Shown: in pieces, positions 43,542-53,561 of the stretch
How positions within the stretch are numbered: position 1 is the first letter of the stretch
How the letters are laid out: each line of letters starts with the position of its first letter
From: Pseudooceanicola sp050897975
Lineage (GTDB): Bacteria > Pseudomonadota > Alphaproteobacteria > Rhodobacterales > Rhodobacteraceae
Direction of reading: 5' to 3'
DNA length: 64,000 nucleotides
Assembly: GCF_050897975.1 (NCBI RefSeq)
Contig: NZ_JBPAXY010000002.1
Location: 1-64,000, forward strand
Program-made: the position numbers and the translations under genes
Notes under the pieces: model-generated
The model's database searches: none
What the model was told of the DNA's origin: nothing
Seen by the model: only the letters and a program-made list of their open reading frames with translations

Positions 43542-44273
43542 TTAGCGGCTTTCGTCGGGGTAGAAGGTCGAGAAGTCGACCAGCGTCCCCAACATCTGAA
43601 GATAGGCGATCAGCGCATCCATTTCGGAAATGCCCGGCTCACCGTCGAAGTTGCGCACGTTGACGCTTTCCTCGCCGTAGCGTTCCAGCAGACCGTCGTA
43701 ATCGCTGTCGGGATCCGCCTGCGCCAGGAAGTCGGACTGGGCGTTTTCCAGCTGATCTTCCGTGTACGGGACACCGACCAGGGCGTGCGTGGACATCAGG
43801 TCCTGCATGTATTCGCCCTCGATCATCGCATGGGTCAGGAAGCCGTATTTCGGCATCACCGACTCAGGCACGACCGACTGCGGGTTGGTCAGGTGATCGA
43901 CGTGCCACTCGTCCGAGTAGCGGCCACCGACGCGGGCGAGGTCGGGCCCCGTCCGCTTCGAGCCCCACTGGAACGGGTGGTCGTACTTCGATTCCGCCGC
44001 CAGCGAGTAGTGGCCATAGCGTTCCACCTCGTCGCGCATCGGCCGGATCATCTGGCTGTGGCAGACATAGCAGCCTTCGCGCACGTAGATGTCCCGGCCC
44101 GCCAGTTCCAGCGGCGTGTAGGGGCGCATCCCTTCCACATCCTCGATGGTGTTTTCGAGGTAGAAGAGCGGTGCGATTTCCACGATGCCGCCGATGGTCA
44201 CCACTGCGAAAGAGCAGGCCAGAAGCAGGGTGGCGTTGCGTTCCAGGAACGCGTGTTTGTCAAGAATACCCAT
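43542..44273 (-). CDS. ccoO: cbb3-type cytochrome c oxidase subunit II
   Basis: A 243-residue monoheme cytochrome c anchored by an N-terminal helix (about 14-35). The heme site CYVCH is at 68-72, and the distal Met is in the PKYGFLTH region or nearby. It is co-transcribed with ccoN, 11 nt downstream. Confidence 0.97.
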   Translation of the reverse strand: MGILDKHAFLERNATLLLACSFAVVTIGGIVEIAPLFYLENTIEDVEGMRPYTPLELAGRDIYVREGCYVCHSQMIRPMRDEVERYGHYSLAAESKYDHPFQWGSKRTGPDLARVGGRYSDEWHVDHLTNPQSVVPESVMPKYGFLTHAMIEGEYMQDLMSTHALVGVPYTEDQLENAQSDFLAQADPDSDYDGLLERYGEESVNVRNFDGEPGISEMDALIAYLQMLGTLVDFSTFYPDESR

Positions 44274-44284
44274 CTATCTGCTCC

Positions 44285-45889
<1,605 letters not shown>

Positions 45890-45987
45890 AACGCGTCCCT
45901 TTGTCAGTCCAACGAGGCGGAATTCTCCCCCCGCTTCTTATCGGAATTGCGACCCCCGCTTATTGCGGCGGACCCGAGTCAGATGCC

Positions 45988-46001
45988 TTGATCTGTATCA
46001 A
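45988..46001. promoter_or_regulatory. FNR box upstream of ccoN
   Basis: TTGATCTGTATCAA is a perfect TTGAT-N4-ATCAA dyad about 105 nt upstream of ccoN. Class II activation would start transcription near 45953 on the minus strand. The divergent usp gene has its own box 32 bp away. Confidence 0.9.
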
Positions 46002-46019
46002 TCGCGAAACCGTGAGGTG

Positions 46020-46061
46020 TTGACGAAGATCAATGTGCGGCGATTTCCCACATGCTAAACA
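46020..46061 (+). promoter_or_regulatory. FNR-activated promoter of the usp gene
   Basis: TTGACGAAGATCAA (46020-46033) is an FNR box with one deviation. An extended -10 TGCTAAACA (46053-46061) lies where a class II FNR promoter needs it, predicting a start near 46067, about 41 bp from the box centre. Confidence 0.75.
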
Positions 46062-46070
46062 CACCTTATA

Positions 46071-46085
46071 GACCAGTGACTGGTC
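46071..46085. promoter_or_regulatory. Perfect 15-bp palindrome after the usp start site
   Basis: GACCAGT-G-ACTGGTC has perfect 7-bp arms. It lies just downstream of the predicted usp start and 57 nt before the ATG, a position suited to a repressor operator. Confidence 0.6.
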
Positions 46086-46141
46086 AAGGTATCTCGTGTC
46101 CTGGTAACAGTTTTTACGGAACAAACGATCAGGAGGCTCCC

Positions 46142-46981
46142 ATGGCCTACAAGACGATCTTCACGATCCTGACCCGGAAAGAGGGGCTGAAGGCCCATCT
46201 CGATCAGGTCGCCGCCCTCGCCCTTTCACATGATGCTCACCTCGACGTGCTCTGCCTTGGCGTCGACCGGACGCAGATGGGCTACTACTACGCCGGGGCC
46301 AACGCGATGGTCCTGCAAGAGGCCATCACCCGCGCGACCGAAGAGTCGAAGGCCCTGGAGGCCGAGGCCAACGAGCTGCTGAAAGCCTCTGGCCTGCGCT
46401 ATGCGGTGGATACCGACGTGGCCCAGATGGGCGACATCGGCCGCCACGTTGCCTGGCGCGCCCGCTTCTCCGACCTGGTGGTGCTGCCCAAGCCCTATGG
46501 CGAGGGCAAGGGCGTCGAGGATGAGCCGATCATCGAATCGGTGCTCTTCGAAGGCCGCACCCCGGTGCTGGTGATGCCCGACGCCCCCGCGGCGGCGCTC
46601 GAATCGAAAACCCCGCTGATCGCCTGGAACGAAACGCCCGAGGCCTTGGCAGCGGTGCGCAAGTCGTTGCCGATGCTGCAGAAGGCGGCGGCGGTCCATG
46701 TGGTGGTGATCGACCCGCCGATGCACGGGCCGGACCGGTCGGACCCCGGCGGGATGCTGGCGGCCTGGCTGGCCCGCCACGGCGTGGCGACCGAGATCGA
46801 CGTGATCTCGAAGACCATGCCGCGGATCTCGGACCTGATCTGCCGCCACGCCACCGACATTGGCGCGGACATGGTGATCATGGGGGCCTATGGCCACTCG
46901 CGCTTCCGCGAAGCCATCCTGGGCGGCGCCACGCGCCACATGCTGGAAGGCACCGAACTGCCCATCTTCATGGCGCATTGA
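46142..46981 (+). CDS. Universal stress protein family
   Basis: A 279-residue protein made of two Usp-like halves. The C-terminal half ends with the ATP-binding GAYGHSRFREAILGGATRHM (about 253-272), fitting GxGxGxS/T-like loops. CAGGAGGCTCCC precedes the ATG. It is divergent from ccoNOQP with an FNR box of its own, so it is probably induced at low oxygen, as many usp genes are. Confidence 0.88.
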   Translation: MAYKTIFTILTRKEGLKAHLDQVAALALSHDAHLDVLCLGVDRTQMGYYYAGANAMVLQEAITRATEESKALEAEANELLKASGLRYAVDTDVAQMGDIGRHVAWRARFSDLVVLPKPYGEGKGVEDEPIIESVLFEGRTPVLVMPDAPAAALESKTPLIAWNETPEALAAVRKSLPMLQKAAAVHVVVIDPPMHGPDRSDPGGMLAAWLARHGVATEIDVISKTMPRISDLICRHATDIGADMVIMGAYGHSRFREAILGGATRHMLEGTELPIFMAH

Positions 46982-47003
46982 TTGCGATGACAGGCTGAAC
47001 AGG

Positions 47004-47031
47004 GGGGCGGGTCTTCGGATCCGCCCCTTTT
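47004..47031 (+). terminator. Terminator after usp
   Basis: GGGGCGGGTC (47004-47013) pairs with GATCCGCCCC (47018-47027, one G-U) around a UUCG loop closed by C-G, followed by TTTT. It lies 23 nt after the stop codon. Confidence 0.85.
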
Positions 47032-47066
47032 GCATTCCTAGCGCTGCGCGATAGGTCGATCCGGGC

Positions 47067-47104
47067 GGGGGCTCTGCCCCCCTTGAGGCATCGCCCGGCA
47101 CGGG
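47067..47104. repeat. Dispersed intergenic repeat copy
   Basis: GGGGGC-TCT-GCCCCC (47067-47081) followed by GAGGCATCGCCCGGCAC (about 47085-47101), which is the reverse complement of sequence at about 16365-16381. It lies between the convergent usp and fnrL genes. Confidence 0.6.
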
Positions 47105-47149
47105 CGATAGCAGCGCGGGGCGATGGCCAGCCCGCGCGCGGGTCGGGCG

Positions 47150-47896
47150 TCAGACCAGCAGGCCGCCGTCCGAATCGTCGCCCGCCTCTTCCAGCAGACG
47201 CGAGAAATCGGGCACGGTCACATGGCGTTTGCCCTGCAACTCGATGATGCCTTCGCGTTTCAGCGCCGAGATCTGGCGGCTGACCGTTTCCAGCGTCAGG
47301 CCCAGGTAATCGGCCATCGCTTCGCGGGTCAGCGGCAGGTCGAAGACGATCTTTTCCTGGATCGACAGCGAGTTGATCGAGGCGTCGCGGCGCCCGATGA
47401 TGGCCAAGAGCGAGGCGATCTTCTCGCGCGCGGTCTTGCGGCCCAGCACCAGCATCCATTCCCGCGCCGCGTCCAGCTCGTCCAGGGTCATCTGCAACAG
47501 GCGCTGCGCGATATGCGGCGTGGTTTCCATCATCTGCTCGAAGGGCTTCTTGCGGAAGCAGCACATGACCAGATCCGAGGTTGCCACCACGTCATAGGCC
47601 GCGCCCTCGCGCCCCGGACGGCCGACGAAATCGCTGGGCAGCAGCAGGCCCACCATCTGGGTGCGCCCGTCTTCCATCGTCTGGGTCAGCGTGGCGATGC
47701 CTGACACGACCGAGCCCACGAAATCCATCCGGTCACCGGACCAGATCACCGTCTGGCCGGCCTCGAAGGTCCGGTAATACTTGATCTCTTCCAGACGCTC
47801 CAACTCGTCCGTTTCGCAACGGGCGCAGACGGCACGGTGGCGGATCGGGCAATCGCCGCAATCATGGGAGACGAAGGAGAAATCTTCCTGAAGCAT
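47150..47896 (-). CDS. fnrL: FNR-type oxygen-responsive regulator FnrL
   Basis: A 248-residue Crp/Fnr regulator. Cys13, Cys16 and Cys24 (with Cys27) in HDCGDCPIRHRAVCARC plus Cys112/Cys113 can ligate an oxygen-sensitive [4Fe-4S] cluster. The helix-turn-helix (about 190-212) has ETVSRQ, the E-x-x-S-R reading head for TTGAT half-sites. The ATG at 47896 matches known FnrL starts better than a TTG at 47935, which would overlap the upstream FNR box. Divergent from hemN. Confidence 0.95.
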   Translation of the reverse strand: MLQEDFSFVSHDCGDCPIRHRAVCARCETDELERLEEIKYYRTFEAGQTVIWSGDRMDFVGSVVSGIATLTQTMEDGRTQMVGLLLPSDFVGRPGREGAAYDVVATSDLVMCCFRKKPFEQMMETTPHIAQRLLQMTLDELDAAREWMLVLGRKTAREKIASLLAIIGRRDASINSLSIQEKIVFDLPLTREAMADYLGLTLETVSRQISALKREGIIELQGKRHVTVPDFSRLLEEAGDDSDGGLLV

Positions 47897-47921
47897 GTCG
47901 AACCGCAGTCTGGTGGGAGGG

Positions 47922-47935
47922 TTGATCTGGGTCAA
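47922..47935. promoter_or_regulatory. FNR box between fnrL and hemN
   Basis: TTGATCTGGGTCAA is centred 42.5 nt before the hemN ATG and 32.5 nt before the fnrL ATG. It can activate hemN from the class II position and, sitting over the fnrL promoter, repress fnrL. Confidence 0.8.
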
Positions 47936-47970
47936 TGCGCCGTTCTGGCGCTCAGGTAAACCCTATTCTC

Positions 47971-49326
47971 ATGGTCACCAAAACGCAACTTGAACGCCTG
48001 GGGCTGTTTGACGCCAAAGTGCCGCGTTACACAAGCTATCCCACGGCCCCGCATTTCTCCGACGCGATCGGCTCGGGCGAACATGCGTCGTGGATCGAAG
48101 CCATCCCGGAAGGGGCCGAGATCTCGCTCTACATCCATGTGCCCTTCTGCCGCAGGCTGTGCTGGTTCTGCGCCTGCCGGACCCAGGGCACGCAAAGCGA
48201 CGAACCGGTGCGCGCCTACATGGAGACGCTGCTGGCGGAACTGGACCTGCTCGAGACCCGGCTCAAGCCCGGTATCACGTTGTCGCGACTTCACTGGGGC
48301 GGCGGCACGCCGACCCTGCTCAGCCCCGGCATGATGGAGACCCTGGCGGGCCGCGTGGCCGAGGTGGTGCCCTTTGCCAAGGGCGCCGAGTTCTCGGTCG
48401 AGATCGACCCCAACGAGGTGGACGAGGCGCGCCTTGCGGTGCTGGCCGCGGCGGGCATGAACCGCGCCTCCATCGGGGTGCAGGATTTCGATCCGATGAT
48501 CCAGGAATGCATCGGCCGCGAGCAAAGCTATGAGGTGACCCGCGACGTGATCGAGGCGATCCGCGCCCATGGCATCGAAAGCCTGAACGCCGACATCCTG
48601 TTCGGTCTGCCGCATCAGACCAACGAGAAGATCACCGAAAGCGTGCAGAAGCTGCTGTCGCTGTCGCCCGACCGGGTGGCCCTTTACGGCTATGCCCATG
48701 TGCCCTGGATGGCGCGGCGCCAGGGGATGCTGCCCTCGGACGCCCTGCCGACCCCGGCCGAGCGGCTGGATCTTTTCGCCACGGCGCGCAAGCTGTTCCT
48801 GTGGGACAATTACGCCGAGATCGGGATCGACCACTTCGCCCTGCCCGAGGACGGGCTGGCGAAGGCGCAGAAGGCCGGGACGCTGAAGCGCAACTTCCAG
48901 GGCTATACCGACGATCAGGCCGAGGTGCTGGTCGGCCTCGGCGCCTCGTCGATCTCGCGCTTCCCGCAGGGCTATACCCAGAACGCGCCCGCCACCGGCG
49001 TGCATACCAAGGCGATCCGCGAGGGCCGTTTCTCGACCGCCAAGGGTCATGCCTATCGCGGCGAGGACCGGATGCGCGCCCGGATCATCGAGGCGATCAT
49101 GTGCGACTTCGGGGTGCGTACCGCCGAGATCGCCCGCGACTTCGGCATCAGCGCGGCGGCGCTGACCGCCATGTTCCGCGATGTCGCGGCCCAGTTCGAC
49201 GGGCTGCTGCGGGTGACCGAAGAGGGGCTGAGCATCCCCCCCGAGGCGCAGCCGCTGACCCGGCTGGTGGCCCGGGCCTTCGATGCCTATGACGGCGCCA
49301 AGGCGCGGCATTCCTCGGCCATCTGA
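47971..49326 (+). CDS. hemN: Oxygen-independent coproporphyrinogen III oxidase
   Basis: A 451-residue radical-SAM enzyme making protoporphyrinogen IX without oxygen. The cluster Cys are C60, C64 and C67 (VPFCRRLCWFC). GGGTPTLL and the HemN C-terminal domain are present. No ribosome site precedes the ATG at 47971, and the FNR box position predicts a start at or next to the ATG. Confidence 0.96.
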   Translation: MVTKTQLERLGLFDAKVPRYTSYPTAPHFSDAIGSGEHASWIEAIPEGAEISLYIHVPFCRRLCWFCACRTQGTQSDEPVRAYMETLLAELDLLETRLKPGITLSRLHWGGGTPTLLSPGMMETLAGRVAEVVPFAKGAEFSVEIDPNEVDEARLAVLAAAGMNRASIGVQDFDPMIQECIGREQSYEVTRDVIEAIRAHGIESLNADILFGLPHQTNEKITESVQKLLSLSPDRVALYGYAHVPWMARRQGMLPSDALPTPAERLDLFATARKLFLWDNYAEIGIDHFALPEDGLAKAQKAGTLKRNFQGYTDDQAEVLVGLGASSISRFPQGYTQNAPATGVHTKAIREGRFSTAKGHAYRGEDRMRARIIEAIMCDFGVRTAEIARDFGISAAALTAMFRDVAAQFDGLLRVTEEGLSIPPEAQPLTRLVARAFDAYDGAKARHSSAI

Positions 49327-49351
49327 GCGGGGGCGCAGGCCAGACCATCGC

Positions 49352-49400
49352 GGGGGCGTCGCATCATGGGGTGCGGCGCCCCCGCCCGTTTCCGGGCGGG
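49352..49400. terminator. Two hairpins between hemN and yejF
   Basis: GGGGGCGTCGCA (49352-49363) pairs with TGCGGCGCCCCC (49372-49383), and an alternative stem CCCGCCCG/CGGGCGGG (49381-49400) overlaps it. No T-run. They lie between convergent stops and could slow or stop transcripts from both sides. Confidence 0.45.
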
Positions 49401-49435
49401 ACGCGCAGAGCAACCCGCAGGGCGCCAGGCGCGCG

Positions 49436-51292
49436 CTAGCGGTCCATCGCGGCGGCGAACAGCTCTTTGGTATAGGCGGCCTGGGGCGCATCGAAGATCT
49501 GCGCGGCGGGCCCGGCCTCGATCACGTCGCCGTGGCGCATGACCATCACCCGGTGTGACATGGCGCGCACCACTTTCAGGTCGTGACTGATGAACAGATA
49601 GGCCAGCCCGTATTTGCGCTGCAGGTGGCGCAGCAGGTCGACGATCTGCACCTGCACCGTCATGTCCAGCGCCGAGGTCGGCTCGTCCAGCACCACCAGC
49701 TTGGGCCGCAGGATCATCGCCCGGGCGATGGCGATCCGTTGCCGCTGACCGCCCGAGAACTCATGCGGATAGCGGTCCATCGCCGCCGGATCCAGGCCCA
49801 CCTCGGTCATCACCTCGGCCACCAGATCGCGCACCGGGCGGTCATCGGCGATCTTGTGCACCGAGAGGCCTTCGGAAATGATCTGTTCCGCCGTCATCCG
49901 CGGCGAGAGCGAGCCATAGGGATCCTGAAAGACGATCTGCATATCCTTGCGCAGCCGCCGCAGCTCGGCGGTGGAAAGGGCGTGCACGTCCTGCCCGTCA
50001 AAGCGCACCTGCCCCTCGGATCCGATCAGCCGCATCAGCGCCAGCGCAAGGGTGGTCTTGCCCGATCCGCTTTCGCCAACAACCCCCAGGGTTTCGCCCG
50101 CGTGCAGGGTCAGCGAGGCGTCGTTGACGGCCTTCACATGGCCCACGGTGGTCTTCATCAGCCCCTTCTGGATCGGGAACCAGACGCGCAGATGCTGCGC
50201 CGTCAGCACCTCGGGCGCATCGCCCGAAGGTTCCTGCGGGGCGCCGCTGGCCGCCGCCGACAGCAGCATCCGGGTATAGGGATGCTGCGGATTGGCGAAA
50301 ATCTCGGCCGTGGGGCCCTCTTCGACGATCTCGCCGTCCTTCATCACGCAGACCCGGTCGGCGATGCGGCGCACGATGCCCAAGTCATGGGTGATGAACA
50401 AAAGGCCCATGCCGGTCTCGGCCTTCAGCTCCGCCAGCAGATCCAGGATCTGCGCCTGGATCGTCACGTCCAGCGCCGTGGTCGGCTCATCCGCGATCAG
50501 CAGCTCGGGCTTGTTGGCCAGGGCCATGGCGATCATCACCCGCTGGCGCTGCCCGCCCGACAGCTCGTGCGGATAGGCCGTCAGCCGCTCTTCCGCATCA
50601 CGGATGCCCACCTGGTTCAGCAGAGCGATAGAGCGGTCGCGCGTCTCGCTTCCGGTGATCCATTGCGCCAGCCGCGCCTTCAGAACCGTCTTGCCCGCCC
50701 ACAGCACCGCCGTCAGCCCAAGCGCCCAAAGGACGGCGCGGAACAGCCGGGCGACCGCCTCGACGCCGAAGGCGCCCAGGAAATCCAGGCTGGGTTCCTC
50801 GGGCGCGGTGGCCACGAAGGCACCGTAAAGGGCCAGGAAGGCGAAGAAGACGATCAGCCCGATCAGCACCGGCACCGGGTTCAGCCCCATCCAGCCTTCC
50901 AGCCAGCGTTTCAGCCAGCCGCGCCCCTTCATGCCCTGGTGCAGGGCCATGCTTTCCGCCAGCTGCTTTTCGATCGTGTGCAGCGGGTTGAGAGAGGTCA
51001 TCGGCTCCTGGAAGATGAAGGAGATGTCGTTGCCGCGCAGCTTGCGCAGCTTGGCATTCGGCGCATCCACCATCTCTTCGCCGTCGAAGGTGACCGAGCC
51101 CGAGACATGGGCGTTTTCGCCCAGAAGCGACACGGTGGACAGCGCCGAGACGGATTTGCCCGAGCCCGACTCGCCCACCAGGGCCACGGTCTCGCCCCGG
51201 TCGACGGCGAAGGAAACGCCCTTCACGGCCTCGACGCTGTGGCCGTCCTGGGTGAAGGCAACGCGCAGGTCCCGGACCTGTAGCATAGTCAT
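49436..51292 (-). CDS. yejF: Peptide ABC transporter, fused double ATPase (YejF-like) with membrane insert
   Basis: A 618-residue protein with two ABC ATPase domains, energising uptake of peptides (or microcin C-like compounds) through YejBE. Domain 1: Walker A GESGSGKS (40-47), Q-loop FIFQEP (93-98), signature LSGGQ (244-248). Domain 2: GESGSGKT, FQDPYGS, FSGGQ. Between the Q-loop and signature of domain 1, residues about 122-215 are an extra segment with two strongly hydrophobic stretches (about 139-161 and 178-203) that the family lacks; typical length is about 530. ATG overlaps the yejE stop. Confidence 0.9.
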   Translation of the reverse strand: MTMLQVRDLRVAFTQDGHSVEAVKGVSFAVDRGETVALVGESGSGKSVSALSTVSLLGENAHVSGSVTFDGEEMVDAPNAKLRKLRGNDISFIFQEPMTSLNPLHTIEKQLAESMALHQGMKGRGWLKRWLEGWMGLNPVPVLIGLIVFFAFLALYGAFVATAPEEPSLDFLGAFGVEAVARLFRAVLWALGLTAVLWAGKTVLKARLAQWITGSETRDRSIALLNQVGIRDAEERLTAYPHELSGGQRQRVMIAMALANKPELLIADEPTTALDVTIQAQILDLLAELKAETGMGLLFITHDLGIVRRIADRVCVMKDGEIVEEGPTAEIFANPQHPYTRMLLSAAASGAPQEPSGDAPEVLTAQHLRVWFPIQKGLMKTTVGHVKAVNDASLTLHAGETLGVVGESGSGKTTLALALMRLIGSEGQVRFDGQDVHALSTAELRRLRKDMQIVFQDPYGSLSPRMTAEQIISEGLSVHKIADDRPVRDLVAEVMTEVGLDPAAMDRYPHEFSGGQRQRIAIARAMILRPKLVVLDEPTSALDMTVQVQIVDLLRHLQRKYGLAYLFISHDLKVVRAMSHRVMVMRHGDVIEAGPAAQIFDAPQAAYTKELFAAAMDR

Positions 51293-52464
51293 CGGAAGGT
51301 CTTTCTGGGGTCAAAGGCATCGCGCACGCCTTCGAAGATGAAGACAAGCAGCGACAGCATCACGGCGAAGACGACGAAGGCGGTAAAGCCCAGCCAGGGC
51401 GCCTGAAGGTTCTGTTTCGCCTGCAAGGTCAGTTCGCCCAGCGAGGGGGCGGAACTGGGCAGGCCGAAGCCCAGGAAATCCAGGCTGGCCAGGGTCGAGA
51501 TCGTGCCGGTGACGATGAAGGGCATCATGGTCAGCGTGGCGACCATGGCATTGGGCAGCATGTGGCGGAACATGATGACGCGGTTCGACACGCCCAGGGC
51601 CTTGGCGGCACGGACATATTCCAGGTTGCGGGCGCGCAGGAACTCGGCCCGGACCACGCCCACCAGGGCCATCCAGCCGAAGAGGACGGTCAGCAGCACC
51701 AAGAGCCAGAAACTGCGCCCCAGGATCGCGAACAGAATGATGATGATGTAGAGCGACGGCGTCGACGACCAGATCTCTATCACCCGCTGGAAGATCAGGT
51801 CCACCTTGCCGCCGAAATAGCCCTGCACCGCACCGGCAAAGATGCCGATGGCCGAGGCAGAGACGGTGACGATCAGGGTGAACAGGATCGACAGGCGGAA
51901 GCCGTAGATCACCCGCGCCAGCACGTCGCGCTTGGTATCGTCGGTGCCCAGAAGGTTCTGTTGGTTGGGCGGCAGGGGGGCGGCGCCGGGGCGTTCCACG
52001 GGGCTGTTGAAGGAATAGGGGATCGGCGGCCAGACGGTCCAGCCGCGCGCGATTTCCTCGCCCGCGACCACGCCATCCTGCGCGTCTTCCATCACCGCCT
52101 CGGGGTCGTCGAAACAGATGTCCAGCCCGCCGGTTTCGATCAGGCATTGCACCTCGGGGTCGCGATAGACCGCCTCGGTGCGGAAATCGCCGCCGAACTC
52201 CGTCTCGGGGTAGAACTTGAAAATCGGCATGTAGTAGCCGCCGCGATAGTTCACCAGGATCGGCTTGTCGTTGGCGATGAACTCGGCAAACAGCGAGGCG
52301 CCAAACAGGATCGCGAAAAGGATCAGCGACCAGAACGCCCGGCGGTTGCGGCGGAAGGACCGCCAGCGGCGCTGGTTCAGCGGCGAAAGAAAGCCCCGGG
52401 GCGCCTTGGCCACCGGCGCGGGCGCGGTCTGGCCCGGCAGGCGTTCGTCATCCATCAGGCTCAT
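51289..52464 (-). CDS. yejE: Peptide ABC transporter permease YejE
   Basis: A 391-residue inner-membrane permease. One N-terminal helix (about 35-58) precedes a periplasmic segment and the binding-protein-dependent permease domain with GTDDTKRDVLARVIYG and the EAA-like loop region RAAKALGVSNRVI. ATG at 52464 follows the yejB stop directly. It pairs with YejB to form the channel. Confidence 0.92.
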   Translation of the reverse strand: MSLMDDERLPGQTAPAPVAKAPRGFLSPLNQRRWRSFRRNRRAFWSLILFAILFGASLFAEFIANDKPILVNYRGGYYMPIFKFYPETEFGGDFRTEAVYRDPEVQCLIETGGLDICFDDPEAVMEDAQDGVVAGEEIARGWTVWPPIPYSFNSPVERPGAAPLPPNQQNLLGTDDTKRDVLARVIYGFRLSILFTLIVTVSASAIGIFAGAVQGYFGGKVDLIFQRVIEIWSSTPSLYIIIILFAILGRSFWLLVLLTVLFGWMALVGVVRAEFLRARNLEYVRAAKALGVSNRVIMFRHMLPNAMVATLTMMPFIVTGTISTLASLDFLGFGLPSSAPSLGELTLQAKQNLQAPWLGFTAFVVFAVMLSLLVFIFEGVRDAFDPRKTFR

Positions 52465-52465
52465 C

Positions 52466-53554
52466 TCAGCCCTCCCGGCTTTCAAAGTCGATGCGGGGGT
52501 CGACGAAGACATACATCAGGTCCGACAGGATCCCGACCACCAGCCCGATCAGGCCGAAGATGAAGAGCGTGCCGAAGATCACCGGGTAGTCGCGCGCCAG
52601 CGCGGCGGTGAAGCCCAGGCGGCCGAGACCGTCGAGCGAGAACAGCGTCTCGATGATCAGCGACCCGGCGAAGAAGACGCCGATGAAGACGCTGGGAAAG
52701 CCCGCGATGACGATCAACATCGCGTTGCGGAAGACATGGCCGTAAAGGACGCGCCGCTCCGTCTGGCCCTTGGCGCGGGCGGTCATCACATATTGCTTCT
52801 TGATCTCGTCCAGGAACGAGTTCTTGGTCAGCAGGGTCAGCGTGGCAAAGGCCGAGATGGTCGAGGCCAGCACCGGCAGGGTGATGTGCCACAGGTAGTC
52901 CAGGATCTTTCCGCCGAAACTCAGCTGGTCGAAATTGTCCGAGGTCAGCCCGCGCAGCGGGAAGATCTGCCAGTAGGATCCGCCCGCAAACAGCACCATC
53001 AGCAGCACGGCAAACAGGAAGCCCGGGATGGCATAGGCCACGATGATGATCCCCGAGGTCACATTGTCGAAGCGCGAGCCCTCTTTCACCGCCTTGCGGA
53101 TGCCAAGCGGGATCGAGACGATATAGGCGATCAGCGTCGACCACAGGCCCAGGGTGATCGAGACCGGCATCTTTTCCAGCACAAGGTCAATGACCGAGAC
53201 AGAGCGGAAGTAGCTGTCGCCGAAATCCAGCCGGACATAGTTCCACAGCATCAGCAGGAAGCGTTCCAGCGGCGGCTTGTCAAAGCCGAACTCCTTTTCC
53301 AGGTTGGCGATGAACTCGGGCGGCAGGCCGCGGGCGCCGGCATATTCGGAATTGCCGCTGCCCTCGAACATGTCGGCCGCATCGTTGGCGCCGCCGGTAA
53401 AGCCTGCGGTCACGTCCCCCTGCCCCTGCACCTGGGCGATGATCTGCTCGATCGGGCCGCCGGGCACGAACTGGGTCAGGGCGAAGTTGATGATCATGAT
53501 GCCCAGCAGGGTCGGGATGACCAGTGCCAGGCGTCTTAGGATATAGGCCCCCAT
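52466..53554 (-). CDS. yejB: Peptide ABC transporter permease YejB
   Basis: A 362-residue permease beginning MGAYILRRLALVIPTLLGI, typical of DppB/YejB, with six transmembrane helices and the loop TARAKGQTERRVLYGHVFRN (about 262-281). A YejB-type insert lies at about 40-110. It is 7 nt after yejA and upstream of yejE. Confidence 0.93.
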   Translation of the reverse strand: MGAYILRRLALVIPTLLGIMIINFALTQFVPGGPIEQIIAQVQGQGDVTAGFTGGANDAADMFEGSGNSEYAGARGLPPEFIANLEKEFGFDKPPLERFLLMLWNYVRLDFGDSYFRSVSVIDLVLEKMPVSITLGLWSTLIAYIVSIPLGIRKAVKEGSRFDNVTSGIIIVAYAIPGFLFAVLLMVLFAGGSYWQIFPLRGLTSDNFDQLSFGGKILDYLWHITLPVLASTISAFATLTLLTKNSFLDEIKKQYVMTARAKGQTERRVLYGHVFRNAMLIVIAGFPSVFIGVFFAGSLIIETLFSLDGLGRLGFTAALARDYPVIFGTLFIFGLIGLVVGILSDLMYVFVDPRIDFESREG

Positions 53555-53561
53555 GTCGCGC

